Part shown: positions 9,194-17,204 of the stretch, piece by piece
Numbering within the stretch: the stretch's first letter is position 1
Layout: the number at the start of each line of letters is the position of its first letter
Assembly (NCBI RefSeq): GCF_001592085.1
Contig: NZ_BCWD01000001.1
Coordinates: forward strand, 1-64,000
Direction: 5' to 3'
Source: Levilactobacillus senmaizukei DSM 21775 = NBRC 103853
GTDB lineage: Bacteria; Bacillota; Bacilli; Lactobacillales; Lactobacillaceae
DNA length: 64,000 nt
The notes under the pieces: generated by a model
Database searches by the model: none
The model's input: only the letters and a program-made list of their open reading frames with translations
Told to the model about the DNA's origin: nothing
Position numbers and translations under genes: made by a program

Positions 9194-10090
9194 CTAGTTT
9201 TGTGTAACGACACCCTTTGCATCCTTGGCGACCTTCATGTCATGGATACTGATGTAACCCATGTCCTTAACCAAGCTATCTTGAACCGTCTTGGAGTTCA
9301 TGTAAGTCAGGAAAGCAGCCGTTGCGGCGTCAGGCTTGCCCTTCGTGTACATGTGTTCGTAAGACCAGATCTTCCACTTGTTGTTTTCAACATTGTTGTC
9401 CGTTGGCGTCACGTTGTTGATGGAAACGGCTTGTAACTTGTTCGTGAAGTATGAGAAGGCCAAGTAACTAATTGCCCCTGGTGTTGAAGAAACAATCTTT
9501 TGAACGGCACCGTTGGAGTCTTGTTCTTGTGACTTAACGGCCGTTGCCCCTTTTAAGACAGCATTTTCAAAAGTTGCTCGCGTCCCACTACCTTGGGCCC
9601 GGTTCACAATCACAATCTTTTGGTCCTTACCACCGACTTCTTTCCAGTTGGTAATCTTCCCAGTAAAGATTTGCTTCAATTGGGCCATCTTCAAGTTCTT
9701 AACACCAGTGTCTTTGTTAACAACTGGTGCCATACCAACAACGGCGACCTTGTGGTCAGTTAACTTGTCGGCCTTAATGCCATCCTTTTCTTCGGCGAAG
9801 ATATCGGAATCACCGATGGAAACGGCACCGGCTTGAACTTGGCTCAAACCAGTCCCGGAACCACCACCTTGAACCGTCAAGGTAACCTTGCTGTTCTTAG
9901 TCGTGAAGTTGGTGCCGGCCTTTGCGGCTAATGGTTGTAAAGCAGTTGAGCCCACCGCCGTGACCTTACCGGACAACGCCTGACTGCTACTACTGCTCTT
10001 GCTACTAGTTGAACTCGTGGCCTTACCACAACCAACCAGTAATAAACTAATTGCCGCAATCCCCATTGCTAACTTTGACCCATTATTCAT
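9194..10090 (-). CDS. pstS: phosphate-binding lipoprotein PstS
   Basis: The extracellular phosphate receptor, 298 residues. The signal peptide ends in a lipobox (LLVGC), followed by a serine-rich linker. The mature part shows the PstS hallmarks VTAVGSTALQPLA, GGGSGTGLSQV, IGDSDIF and NRAQGSGTRATFE, which line the phosphate site. The frame is open to 10135, but ATG 10090 gives the correct signal peptide and has a GGAGTGA upstream. It is the first gene of pstSCAB and is preceded by a Pho-box-like promoter. Confidence 0.95.
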   Translation of the reverse strand: MNNGSKLAMGIAAISLLLVGCGKATSSTSSKSSSSSQALSGKVTAVGSTALQPLAAKAGTNFTTKNSKVTLTVQGGGSGTGLSQVQAGAVSIGDSDIFAEEKDGIKADKLTDHKVAVVGMAPVVNKDTGVKNLKMAQLKQIFTGKITNWKEVGGKDQKIVIVNRAQGSGTRATFENAVLKGATAVKSQEQDSNGAVQKIVSSTPGAISYLAFSYFTNKLQAVSINNVTPTDNNVENNKWKIWSYEHMYTKGKPDAATAAFLTYMNSKTVQDSLVKDMGYISIHDMKVAKDAKGVVTQN

Positions 10091-10194
10091 CTCTGTCACT
10101 CCATGTCTTTTTAAGATATTGTAGAACCACCACATCGTAAGCTAAGCACTTCTTGTGGTGCCTCCCCTTAACTTACAATTTAGATTCTAAGCGA

Positions 10195-10258
10195 TTAATA
10201 TGTAGTCTTCGTCGCAATCATGTAAATTTTCGGTAAATGTTGCCAAAGTCCCCATAAA
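10195..10258 (-). promoter_or_regulatory. Pho-box-like promoter of pstS
   Basis: On the minus strand the TTTAC half-site occurs twice exactly 11 bp apart (plus-strand GTAAA at 10222 and 10233), with weaker copies (CCAAA, ATAAA) continuing the spacing at about 10243 and 10254. Twenty bases downstream is a TATTAA -10 element. Eleven-bp-spaced direct repeats in place of a -35 are the hallmark of PhoP-activated promoters in Bacillus-type bacteria. Assignment is by pattern only. Confidence 0.5.
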
Positions 10259-10368
10259 TTCACTTATGAAAGGGATTTAGCGTGACCAGTAAATAAATGT
10301 TTGTTCCTAATTGAATCATTGCGCTTCAATTGTAAAATGACTAAAATGAAATTAAGAGGTGAGTCGCA

Positions 10369-10719
10369 ATGGCTAAAAAAAATGAACGGGCAGCCCGCGA
10401 AGCCATCATTACCGATATGAATGACTTTCTGATGGACTATGCAGCAACGCGGTTAGGTAAGGATCCTAATCTGGCACAATCGGTGTTTGCCGCTGCCAAA
10501 GACGATCTGACGGGATTAGACACGTTATTCAAGGATAACGGCATCGGCCGCCGGACCAAGTACCTAGATGTCGCTTCGGGCTTTCTCCACGACGAGGTTC
10601 AAACAGATGAAGCCGATCCCAACACGGACTATGACGCCGAAAGTCAAGCCTTAGCCCAAGAAGCTATGGCTTACTTAGGTAGCCATGCTGGCGATTTCGA
10701 CCGCTGGGAAGAAGCCTAA
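10369..10719 (+). CDS. uncharacterised acidic protein, 116 residues
   Basis: I do not recognise this protein. It is soluble, acidic and largely helical, with a basic start (MAKKNERAAR) and an acidic end. There is no signal peptide, membrane segment, cysteine cluster or known catalytic motif. AAGAGGTGAG precedes ATG 10369, a TAAAAT-type -10 lies upstream and a strong terminator follows, so the gene is real and monocistronic. It is divergent from pstS and could be a small stress or housekeeping protein. Confidence 0.7.
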   Translation: MAKKNERAAREAIITDMNDFLMDYAATRLGKDPNLAQSVFAAAKDDLTGLDTLFKDNGIGRRTKYLDVASGFLHDEVQTDEADPNTDYDAESQALAQEAMAYLGSHAGDFDRWEEA

Positions 10720-10742
10720 GGGTTCTAAATTTTGTCAAAATT

Positions 10743-10777
10743 AAAGGCATTAGGATAATTTAGCCTAATGCCTTTTT
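10743..10777 (+). terminator. intrinsic terminator
   Basis: A perfect 12-bp stem (AAAGGCATTAGG / CCTAATGCCTTT) with a T tail lies between two convergent genes and may act in both directions. Confidence 0.85.
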
Positions 10778-10783
10778 GAGTCG

Positions 10784-10987
10784 CTATTGCCATTGCCATA
10801 GGTCGGCCTTCATATTGGTCGCAATAATCTGAGCCAATAGGTCAACAAACTGGTCTGGCATATACTTTGCCGTATCCAATTGCGTTGGCTGACCATTAAT
10901 CTTGGTAATGACCAACCCTTGGCTCTCCAACGTCAGCCCATACTTCGGGGCAATTTCGCAGAGCCGTTTCACTTGTTCTTCACTCAT
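10784..10987 (-). CDS. uncharacterised protein, 67 residues
   Basis: A small soluble protein with the start MSEEQVKRLCEIAPKYGL and a tryptophan-containing C-terminus (ADLWQWQ). No domain is recognised. It is convergent with the preceding gene across a terminator and lies 63 bases after the HPr-like gene on the same strand, so the two may be co-transcribed. Reading-frame quality and position support it as a gene, though nothing indicates its role. Confidence 0.55.
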   Translation of the reverse strand: MSEEQVKRLCEIAPKYGLTLESQGLVITKINGQPTQLDTAKYMPDQFVDLLAQIIATNMKADLWQWQ

Positions 10988-11050
10988 TAGCTAATCTCCA
11001 TTCACGCAACTCCCTTGAGCTTACGCAAAACCGCGATTAGCGTCAAGCGC

Positions 11051-11314
11051 TTAATTACAGTACTTGTCCTTGGCTAATTGTTGATGCAGTGCGGCAGCCA
11101 ATTGGGCCTCATCCGGACCATCGGTAACCACTTGAACGAAGTGACCGGCATGGTCGGCCAATAAGCTGACTTCATCTTTATCCCGCGGATTGATTTCAAT
11201 ATCGTGAATCTTAATGGTTGCCTTGGCTTGATGTCGTTGACAGATCGTCGTAAAGGCATCGGCCTCGTCTACTTTTGGCATATCCTGGTGTAACTGGAAC
11301 CCAATTGTTTTCAT
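11051..11314 (-). CDS. HPr-like protein lacking the phosphorylation sites
   Basis: A protein of 87 residues whose length and pattern resemble the PTS phosphocarrier HPr. An N-terminal helix (EADAFTTICQRHQ) is followed by strands (ATIKIHDIEI), a central helix (DEVSLLADHAG) and the ending VQVVTDGPDEAQLAAALHQQL, close to the HPr C-terminus (DGxDExxAxxAL). The HPr phosphorylation motif HARP and the regulatory serine segment are missing, so it cannot be a normal phosphocarrier. The frame extends to TTG 11317, but ATG 11314 follows AGAGGTGA at good spacing. Resemblance to HPr is by eye and needs profile support. Confidence 0.55.
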   Translation of the reverse strand: MKTIGFQLHQDMPKVDEADAFTTICQRHQAKATIKIHDIEINPRDKDEVSLLADHAGHFVQVVTDGPDEAQLAAALHQQLAKDKYCN

Positions 11315-11462
11315 CAAAAATCACCTCTAGCCTAATTGTAAGCGATTACATTAAGCTTGCCAACCACTTTTTTAAATTCCCGGAGACTCGGTCGTTCAAC
11401 GAACACGCGTTCAATCCACCCGCAAAATATGGTATGATATTGCCAGAAATGGAGGCGTTCCT

Positions 11463-13829
11463 TTGATCAAATTAGGTGTCCGGGAATTAGTTGAATTTAC
11501 CTTACGAACTGGCGATCTGAGCAACGTCTCTGGCAGCCAGAATACCGCCCTCCTCGGGGCCCAAATCCATCGGCGTTTGCAAAAGCAGCGCGGGGCCAAC
11601 TATCAAAAAGAATATTATTTGGACCTGAAACTGTCCCTAAATGATCAGGAATACCTGATCCATGGTCGAGCCGACGGGGTCACCTTAACGGAAAACTCGG
11701 CCAGTATCGAAGAAATCAAAACCTCCGAGACCGTCTTCGACAAGCTAAGTGACAACACCCTCACCCTCTACTGGGCCCAGGTTAAGATCTACGCCTACCT
11801 ACTCATGCAAAAGGAACCTGATCTAGATAAGGTCAAGCTAACCCTCACGTACTTCCAAACCAATACGGAAGAAACGACGCAGACGACACAAACCATCAGT
11901 CGCCAAGCCGCCGGTGACTTCTTTCAGCAAGTCATCGACGAATATGTCACCTGGCTGAAGTTTCGATCGGACCTGCGTGAGCGCCGCGACCCCACCATTC
12001 ATCGACTTACCTTTCCCTTTGACCACTATCGACCGGGACAACGCGAGCTGGCCGTTGCCGTCTACAAGACCATCCTGACCCAGCAACGGCTCTTCGCTGA
12101 GGCGCCAACCGGCACGGGTAAGACGATCTCCACGCTTTTCCCAACCATTAAAGCCATCGGCGAGGGCGTCATTCAGCGAATCTTTTATTTAACCGCTAAG
12201 CAAAGTACCCGCCGCGTCGCCGAAGAGGCGCTCGACCTCATGGCCTCGCAGGGTCTCAAGCTAAAGAGCATCACCCTAACCGCTAAGGATAAGATTCGTT
12301 TCCCAGAAGAAGCCGACCTGCAGCCCGAAGAGAACCCGTTCATGCTCGGATACTACGATCGACTGAAGCCCGCATTGTTGGACCTGATCCAAAATCATGA
12401 CCAGCTGACGCGCCCGGTCATTGAGACCGTTGCCCGTAAACACACCCTGGATCCATTTGAATTTCAACTGGATGCCAGCCTATTTTGTGATGTCATCATT
12501 GGCGACTACAACTACCTCTTCGATCCCCAAGTCCATCTGCAACGATTCTTTGCTACCACGGACCCCGACAACTTTTTCCTCATTGACGAAGCCCACAACC
12601 TGGTCAATCGTTCGCGTGAAATGTACTCCGCAGCCATCAGTAGCCGTCCACTGAACCACCTACTGCGCTTAAGTGACGAAGCCGGTGCAGCAACACCTAA
12701 GCTTCGCCGCCGGCTGGGTGACCTGCGGGCGACCTTCGATGACTTGGCGGCACCCCTCATTGCCGACCATCAAACGGATAGTACCTTCCTCACACCACCT
12801 GAAAATTTCGAACACGATCTAGCGCGCCTGGTCGAGGCCGTTCATGACTGGCTGATCGACCAGCCCCAGACCCCCTTCGTACAAGCCATTTTAGACTATT
12901 ACTTTGCCGCGATTAGTTATCAAAGAATTAGCGAATACTATGACGACACCTACCGGATGCGCCTCGAGCTCGATGAGGGCAACATTACCTTGAAAAAGCT
13001 GTGCCTAGATCCCAGTGTCTTTCTGGCCGACAGCCTGGCATTGGGCCACGGTGCGGTGCTCTTCTCTGCCACCCTCTCCCCGCTCGATTACTACCAAGCC
13101 GTCTTAGGCGGGAAACCAGATAGTCTGGCCTACCGCTTGGATTCACCATTTCCACCTCAGCATCAGGCCATTCTAGTCACCAACTACATTCAGACCACCT
13201 ATCAACGACGCGATGCAAACCTGGCCAACATTCTGCTCGCCATTAAGCAACTCATCGACGGTAAGGTCGGTAACTACCTGATTTTTCTGCCCTCCCATCA
13301 ATATTTGGTGACGGTCAGTCAGGCCTTCCAACTGGCTTACCCCCACGTCAAGACGGTCATTCAGCAGAACCAGATGGCCGAAGCCGACCGGACCGCCTTT
13401 CTGGCCAATTTTACTAGCAATCCCCAGACCAGCTTGGTAGGCTTTGCCCTCCTTGGCGGCATCTTCGCCGAAGGAATCGACCTCAAGGCCGACCGTTTAA
13501 TCGGCGTGGGCATTGTCAGTGTCGGCCTTCCCGGCATAAATCCCGAAACCAACCTCATCCGCGACTACTTTGACGTACAATCTCATCAAGGATTCGCGTT
13601 TGCCTATCAACTTCCAGGCCTCAACAACGTCTTTCAGGCAGCTGGCCGTTTAATCCGTGGATCACACGATGTTGGCATCATTTTACTCATGGACCAGCGA
13701 TTTGCCAGTCCCCGCTACACCAACCTATACCCGAAACACTGGCAACATTTCCAACGCCTCTACAGACCCGAACAACTCGCCCCAATGATTCAAGCATTTT
13801 GGCAAAAGGAGGCTCCCGATGAAGACTAA
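11463..13829 (+). CDS. Cas4/RecB-like nuclease fused to a DinG/XPD-type helicase
   Basis: A fusion of 788 residues. Residues 1-170 form a PD-(D/E)XK nuclease of the RecB/Cas4 type: H36, D71 in HGRAD, E84-I-K86 and the QxxxY pair Q106/Y110. Residues 185-788 form a superfamily 2 helicase: Walker A APTGTGKT (214-221), DEAH (375-378), the motif FCDVIIGDYNYLFDP before it, and a C-terminal helicase domain ending in the motif VI segment QAAGRLIRG. Such proteins unwind and cut DNA. The cysteines expected for the XPD/DinG iron-sulphur cluster appear replaced (see findings). The start is TTG 11463, seven bases after GGAGG. It is the first gene of a coupled three-gene operon: 11-base overlap with the next gene. 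It could serve repair or defence. Confidence 0.85.
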   Translation: MIKLGVRELVEFTLRTGDLSNVSGSQNTALLGAQIHRRLQKQRGANYQKEYYLDLKLSLNDQEYLIHGRADGVTLTENSASIEEIKTSETVFDKLSDNTLTLYWAQVKIYAYLLMQKEPDLDKVKLTLTYFQTNTEETTQTTQTISRQAAGDFFQQVIDEYVTWLKFRSDLRERRDPTIHRLTFPFDHYRPGQRELAVAVYKTILTQQRLFAEAPTGTGKTISTLFPTIKAIGEGVIQRIFYLTAKQSTRRVAEEALDLMASQGLKLKSITLTAKDKIRFPEEADLQPEENPFMLGYYDRLKPALLDLIQNHDQLTRPVIETVARKHTLDPFEFQLDASLFCDVIIGDYNYLFDPQVHLQRFFATTDPDNFFLIDEAHNLVNRSREMYSAAISSRPLNHLLRLSDEAGAATPKLRRRLGDLRATFDDLAAPLIADHQTDSTFLTPPENFEHDLARLVEAVHDWLIDQPQTPFVQAILDYYFAAISYQRISEYYDDTYRMRLELDEGNITLKKLCLDPSVFLADSLALGHGAVLFSATLSPLDYYQAVLGGKPDSLAYRLDSPFPPQHQAILVTNYIQTTYQRRDANLANILLAIKQLIDGKVGNYLIFLPSHQYLVTVSQAFQLAYPHVKTVIQQNQMAEADRTAFLANFTSNPQTSLVGFALLGGIFAEGIDLKADRLIGVGIVSVGLPGINPETNLIRDYFDVQSHQGFAFAYQLPGLNNVFQAAGRLIRGSHDVGIILLMDQRFASPRYTNLYPKHWQHFQRLYRPEQLAPMIQAFWQKEAPDED

Positions 13830-14502
13830 ATTAACTCTCGACTTAGAACGAACCCTCTACGAGTATTGTCGCGAGACGGGCGCTGCTCCGGTTGAAGAGG
13901 TCACCATGCCGGATGATCAAGGAATCGTGGACACCCTCAGTTATCAAGCGTTACCTTCCGGCGACATTGAGTGGCGCTGCTACGAATTGAAGGTCACCAA
14001 GAGTGATTTTCACTCACAAGCCAAGCTTTCCTTCGTGGGCCACTACAATTACTTTGTTTTACCACTAAAATTGTACAAGCAGGTGACGGACGAGATCCCC
14101 GCCGGCATTGGCGTCCTCATTTACCGACCATTCAATCCCACGATGTTGGCCACGGCCACCGAGCCGCCACTGACACCCGGGTATCTCACGGTAGCTAGGT
14201 CGCCGCGGCGCCAACCACTGCAGGTACCGGCGACCGAACTCACCACCCGGTTCATCGCCTCCCAGGCCCGTGAGGTCTACAAGGCCAAGCAAATGGCCAC
14301 TGGACTCAAACAATATCACACCGACCAACTCTATCATGAACTAAAGCGGCGCCACCAACACTACGATATCTACGATCCGGACCGTAACTTTTACGATCAA
14401 TTCATCGAGGATACCGAATCTACCGCGGTCACCGCCCTGCAAAGCGAAGTCGATGCCCTCAACTTGGAAATCTACCAACTCCAGCACCCAGAAAAGAAGT
14501 GA
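13819..14502 (+). CDS. PD-(D/E)XK nuclease-like protein, MmcB-type
   Basis: A protein of 227 residues. The N-terminal half holds a restriction-endonuclease-type core: D38 in GIVDTLSY, then E56-L-K58 in CYELKVTKSDFHSQ, followed by an aromatic strand HYNYFVLP. This arrangement resembles the MmcB family of repair-associated nucleases. The C-terminus (about 190-222) is a predicted coiled coil. The gene starts inside the helicase gene after an AAGGAGG and overlaps the next gene by four bases, so the three products are made together. Nuclease activity is inferred from the motif, not demonstrated. Confidence 0.7.
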   Translation: MKTKLTLDLERTLYEYCRETGAAPVEEVTMPDDQGIVDTLSYQALPSGDIEWRCYELKVTKSDFHSQAKLSFVGHYNYFVLPLKLYKQVTDEIPAGIGVLIYRPFNPTMLATATEPPLTPGYLTVARSPRRQPLQVPATELTTRFIASQAREVYKAKQMATGLKQYHTDQLYHELKRRHQHYDIYDPDRNFYDQFIEDTESTAVTALQSEVDALNLEIYQLQHPEKK

Positions 14503-15422
14503 CCGTCGTGTATTATTTCCCCTACTTTCGAGGTCGTCAATTCGACCTGCTAGCATTAAAAACGGTGGCTCAGCAACGGCTACTTCCACCCAACATCATC
14601 CCCATCATCGAACCTGTCCGCGACATTCCTGCCTTGCCCAAAACCATTGCGGCCTTCATGGATCGTCACCAACCGCTCGCGATCATCGCCAACCCCACGG
14701 TCAGTGACTATGGTCTGACGCAACAGAAATTGCACGACTGGTCCCCTTGGAAAGCCGACCCGGCACTGATTGTCGGTCACATCTTGTCACCAACCCTGGT
14801 GGCGGAGGACCTGATGGCTCAACCGGGACAGCAAACCCTCCTGGTGGCGCGACAATACGATGAACTCGTGGCCGCCAAACAAACCGGCCTACTGACGACG
14901 CCCACTCACTTGTTGGTTCCGCCGGAAGCCCGCATTCGCCAACTATTAGACCGGCCCACCATCCAGCTCTTCGATCACGCGTGGTTCCCGGAACATGACC
15001 GGACCTACGCCGATCTGCCAGACGCCCTGTTCAGTGACGACTGGGTGGCTGGTACCGGCCCCTACAGTGGGTACAGTGACTACGGGATTGGTGGTGGCCA
15101 CTACAGTGAACACGGTTACCCCGCACGGGCGGTGACCATCCACCTCACGTATTTTCACGGATCACAGCTACGAATTCACCGATTCGTCTCGGACGATCAC
15201 GTGGACTTCAAGCATCCAAAAGAAAAATTCTTCCAGGCGATCGCCAAGCTCGCCGCCTGGTTACCTACTCAGGACGCGGCCGTTCAAACGCCGGCCGCCC
15301 AACAACTGGCCAGCTACCAAGCCACGCAACATTTTCCAGGATTAGGCGTGATCAAACGCCTGAGCATTATTCACCATCTCCAAGTCATGGCGAACTACTT
15401 CAAGCAAAACTATCCCATTTAA
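14499..15422 (+). CDS. sce7725-family protein
   Basis: A protein of 307 residues whose start, YYFPYFRGRQFDLLALK followed by IIPIIEPV, matches the sce7725 family (related to phage beta proteins), whose biochemical role is unknown. The pattern of alternating strands and helices suggests a barrel-like fold. A mid-region rich in Gly, Ser and Tyr (GTGPYSGYSDYGIGGGHYSE, about 186-205) is a conserved-looking landmark. It starts at GTG 14499 overlapping the stop of the nuclease gene; a second GTG at 14508 is possible. Association with a helicase and nuclease points to nucleic-acid processing or defence. The usual partner sce7726 is not recognised here. Confidence 0.7.
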   Translation: MTVVYYFPYFRGRQFDLLALKTVAQQRLLPPNIIPIIEPVRDIPALPKTIAAFMDRHQPLAIIANPTVSDYGLTQQKLHDWSPWKADPALIVGHILSPTLVAEDLMAQPGQQTLLVARQYDELVAAKQTGLLTTPTHLLVPPEARIRQLLDRPTIQLFDHAWFPEHDRTYADLPDALFSDDWVAGTGPYSGYSDYGIGGGHYSEHGYPARAVTIHLTYFHGSQLRIHRFVSDDHVDFKHPKEKFFQAIAKLAAWLPTQDAAVQTPAAQQLASYQATQHFPGLGVIKRLSIIHHLQVMANYFKQNYPI

Positions 15423-15440
15423 AATCATCACCGAACGCCA

Positions 15441-15475
15441 AAAGGAGCCATGACAATTTGTCATGGCTCCTTATT
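15441..15475. terminator. bidirectional intrinsic terminator
   Basis: A perfect 12-bp stem (GGAGCCATGACA / TGTCATGGCTCC) lies between the convergent sce7725 and lactonase genes, with a TTTT tail on the minus strand and TTATTT on the plus strand. Confidence 0.8.
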
Positions 15476-15489
15476 TAGATTCGTTTGAC

Positions 15490-16533
15490 TTATTTAACGG
15501 GTAAAACACAGACGCCTTCTGGCACCATAAAGTCTTTTTGGGCCAATGTGAGCTTACCGCTCGAGGCATCCCGGGTATAAAGACTCGCGTTATCGGAATT
15601 CTGGTTCACCACCAGAACCAGCCGTTGACTGGCATCCCAGTTAAAGTCACGTGGGAAGTCCCCTTCCGTGCTAATCCGTTGAACCGTGGTCAACGTCCCG
15701 GCATCGTCGGTCGCAAAGACCGTGATTGAATTATTGCCACGATTGGAAACGTAGATAAACTGACCATCGGCACTCATCCGAATAGCCGCGGCCCCGTTAT
15801 GTTCCGTCCAGTCGTCAGGAATCGTTGAGACAATTCCCTTCAGGGCTAAGGAACCCTTGACAGCGTCGTAAGCCAGGGTGGCGACGTTGCTACTCAATTC
15901 ACCAACCAGATAGGCCACCCCCTTCTTGGCATCAAAGGTAATGTGCCGCGGGCCAAAGCCATCGGGTAAGGCCAATTGACTCACCAGCGTCAGCTTACCG
16001 GCGTCGGTAACATCATAGATGTACACCCGGTCAGTCCCTAAATCACAAACGACTAACCGATGATCCGGGGTCAGGTCAGCAAAGTGCGGATGTGGGCCAT
16101 CGGCCTGCTCTGGTGCCGTGCCAACTGGGCCTTGATCGACCACTTCATCTGCTTGGGTCAACGTCCCGTCAGCAGCAATCGCGTAAACGGTGACCACCGC
16201 CGTATGATAGTTGGCTGTGTAGACCAGTTGTCGGTCTTCATCCACTGCCACGTAAGCTGGTGAGGATCCAGCGCGTAGAACCTGTTGAATCGCCCGCGGC
16301 TTCACATCGGTTACGTCATAGATGATTAACCCACCTTGAGTTTGACCATCCGTTTCTTTTTTATTGATGACATACAACCGCTGGGCTGCCGCCTTTGCAA
16401 GGTAGGTGGGACTACCTGCAGACGCCAACCATTCACAATCAACCAATCGATTGGCCTTGGAATCGACGCTCACCCGATAAATTCCGCGACTAATGCGCTT
16501 GGTGTAGGTCCCAATATAAAAATCTTCCGTCAT
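15490..16533 (-). CDS. pgl: lactonase family protein (6-phosphogluconolactonase type)
   Basis: A seven-bladed beta-propeller of 347 residues, related to the YbhE/Pgl lactonases that hydrolyse 6-phosphogluconolactone in the oxidative pentose phosphate pathway. The start FYIGTYTKRISRGIYRV, the conserved AGSSPAYVAVD, the active-site segment DGPHPHFADLTPD and repeated FIYVSNRGNNSITVF blades are characteristic. An ATG start is preceded by AGAAAGGAGCAG. It is monocistronic and convergent with the nuclease-helicase operon. In heterofermentative lactobacilli this step lies on the main sugar route. Substrate is inferred from the family. Confidence 0.85.
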   Translation of the reverse strand: MTEDFYIGTYTKRISRGIYRVSVDSKANRLVDCEWLASAGSPTYLAKAAAQRLYVINKKETDGQTQGGLIIYDVTDVKPRAIQQVLRAGSSPAYVAVDEDRQLVYTANYHTAVVTVYAIAADGTLTQADEVVDQGPVGTAPEQADGPHPHFADLTPDHRLVVCDLGTDRVYIYDVTDAGKLTLVSQLALPDGFGPRHITFDAKKGVAYLVGELSSNVATLAYDAVKGSLALKGIVSTIPDDWTEHNGAAAIRMSADGQFIYVSNRGNNSITVFATDDAGTLTTVQRISTEGDFPRDFNWDASQRLVLVVNQNSDNASLYTRDASSGKLTLAQKDFMVPEGVCVLPVK

Positions 16534-16669
16534 GAATGCTGCTCCTTTCTCTTGCCGTACTTACTATTAAGTATAGCACAGCCGATCTGATACCACCGAT
16601 AAAGTCACTGGTCAGCCTCGGCAATTACCGATACAATGGAGATAAATGTTCAGAAAGGACGCGAGTCAC

Positions 16670-17122
16670 ATGGCCAGCTTTGAAGGCTACCACCCACTCT
16701 TAACCTCTCGTTATCGTTTCGATTGGTTAACGCGCTTTAATTTAAAAAATGTTGCCGATTTAACCCAACAAGATCTTTCAATCACCGCTGACTGGATCAA
16801 TACCACCATGCGTGACACCATGGATCGCCGTAAACTGGTCTGGGGCATCGAGGATCGCACCACCCACAAGCTCGTGGCCTGGGGCGGTTTCCCCATTCTC
16901 GACCTCACCGATCAGGCCGGGCAAGTCTACGTCTTGGGACGCCCGCTACCGGCAAATGACCAACGGGAGATTCTGGAACGCCTCGTCGCCTTTGGGCGAG
17001 ATGAATTGCAACTCGACACCCTCACGTTACAAACGGCCAAACACCTCGACCCCACCGCGATCGAAGCAGCCGGCTTCACTAGTAAATCCCCACAACATTG
17101 GGAATGGCATCGTTATCGTTAA
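16670..17122 (+). CDS. GNAT-fold N-acetyltransferase-like protein
   Basis: A protein of 150 residues with GNAT-like layout: strand LVWGIEDRTTHKLVAWGGFPILD, a following strand VYVLGRPL, a helix (REILERLVAFGRDEL) and the final strand with AIEAAGFTSKSPQHWEWHRYR, comparable to the C-terminus of RimJ/RimL-like enzymes. The classic acetyl-CoA loop (Q/RxxGxG/A) is not evident, so activity is uncertain. ATG 16646 is in frame upstream, but a TACAAT -10-like hexamer at about 16632 and AGAAAGGA before ATG 16670 favour the shorter form. Substrate unknown. Confidence 0.55.
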   Translation: MASFEGYHPLLTSRYRFDWLTRFNLKNVADLTQQDLSITADWINTTMRDTMDRRKLVWGIEDRTTHKLVAWGGFPILDLTDQAGQVYVLGRPLPANDQREILERLVAFGRDELQLDTLTLQTAKHLDPTAIEAAGFTSKSPQHWEWHRYR

Positions 17123-17140
17123 CCATGACTAACCGATTTA

Positions 17141-17200
17141 AAAACCCGTCAAGTTGACAGCGTGTGTACAAGGACACACGCCGCCAACTTGACGGGTTTA
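17141..17200. terminator. bidirectional intrinsic terminator
   Basis: A long inverted repeat (AAACCCGTCAAGTTG / CAACTTGACGGGTTT) with an inner CGTGTGT / ACACACG stem separates the convergent GNAT and permease genes. Confidence 0.8.
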
Positions 17201-17204
17201 CTTT

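Noticed and set aside
13819-14502. Labelling the small nuclease as sce7726, the usual partner of sce7725
   Set aside because: The motif order and the aromatic strand after ELK fit the MmcB type better; the sce7726 pattern is not recognisable.
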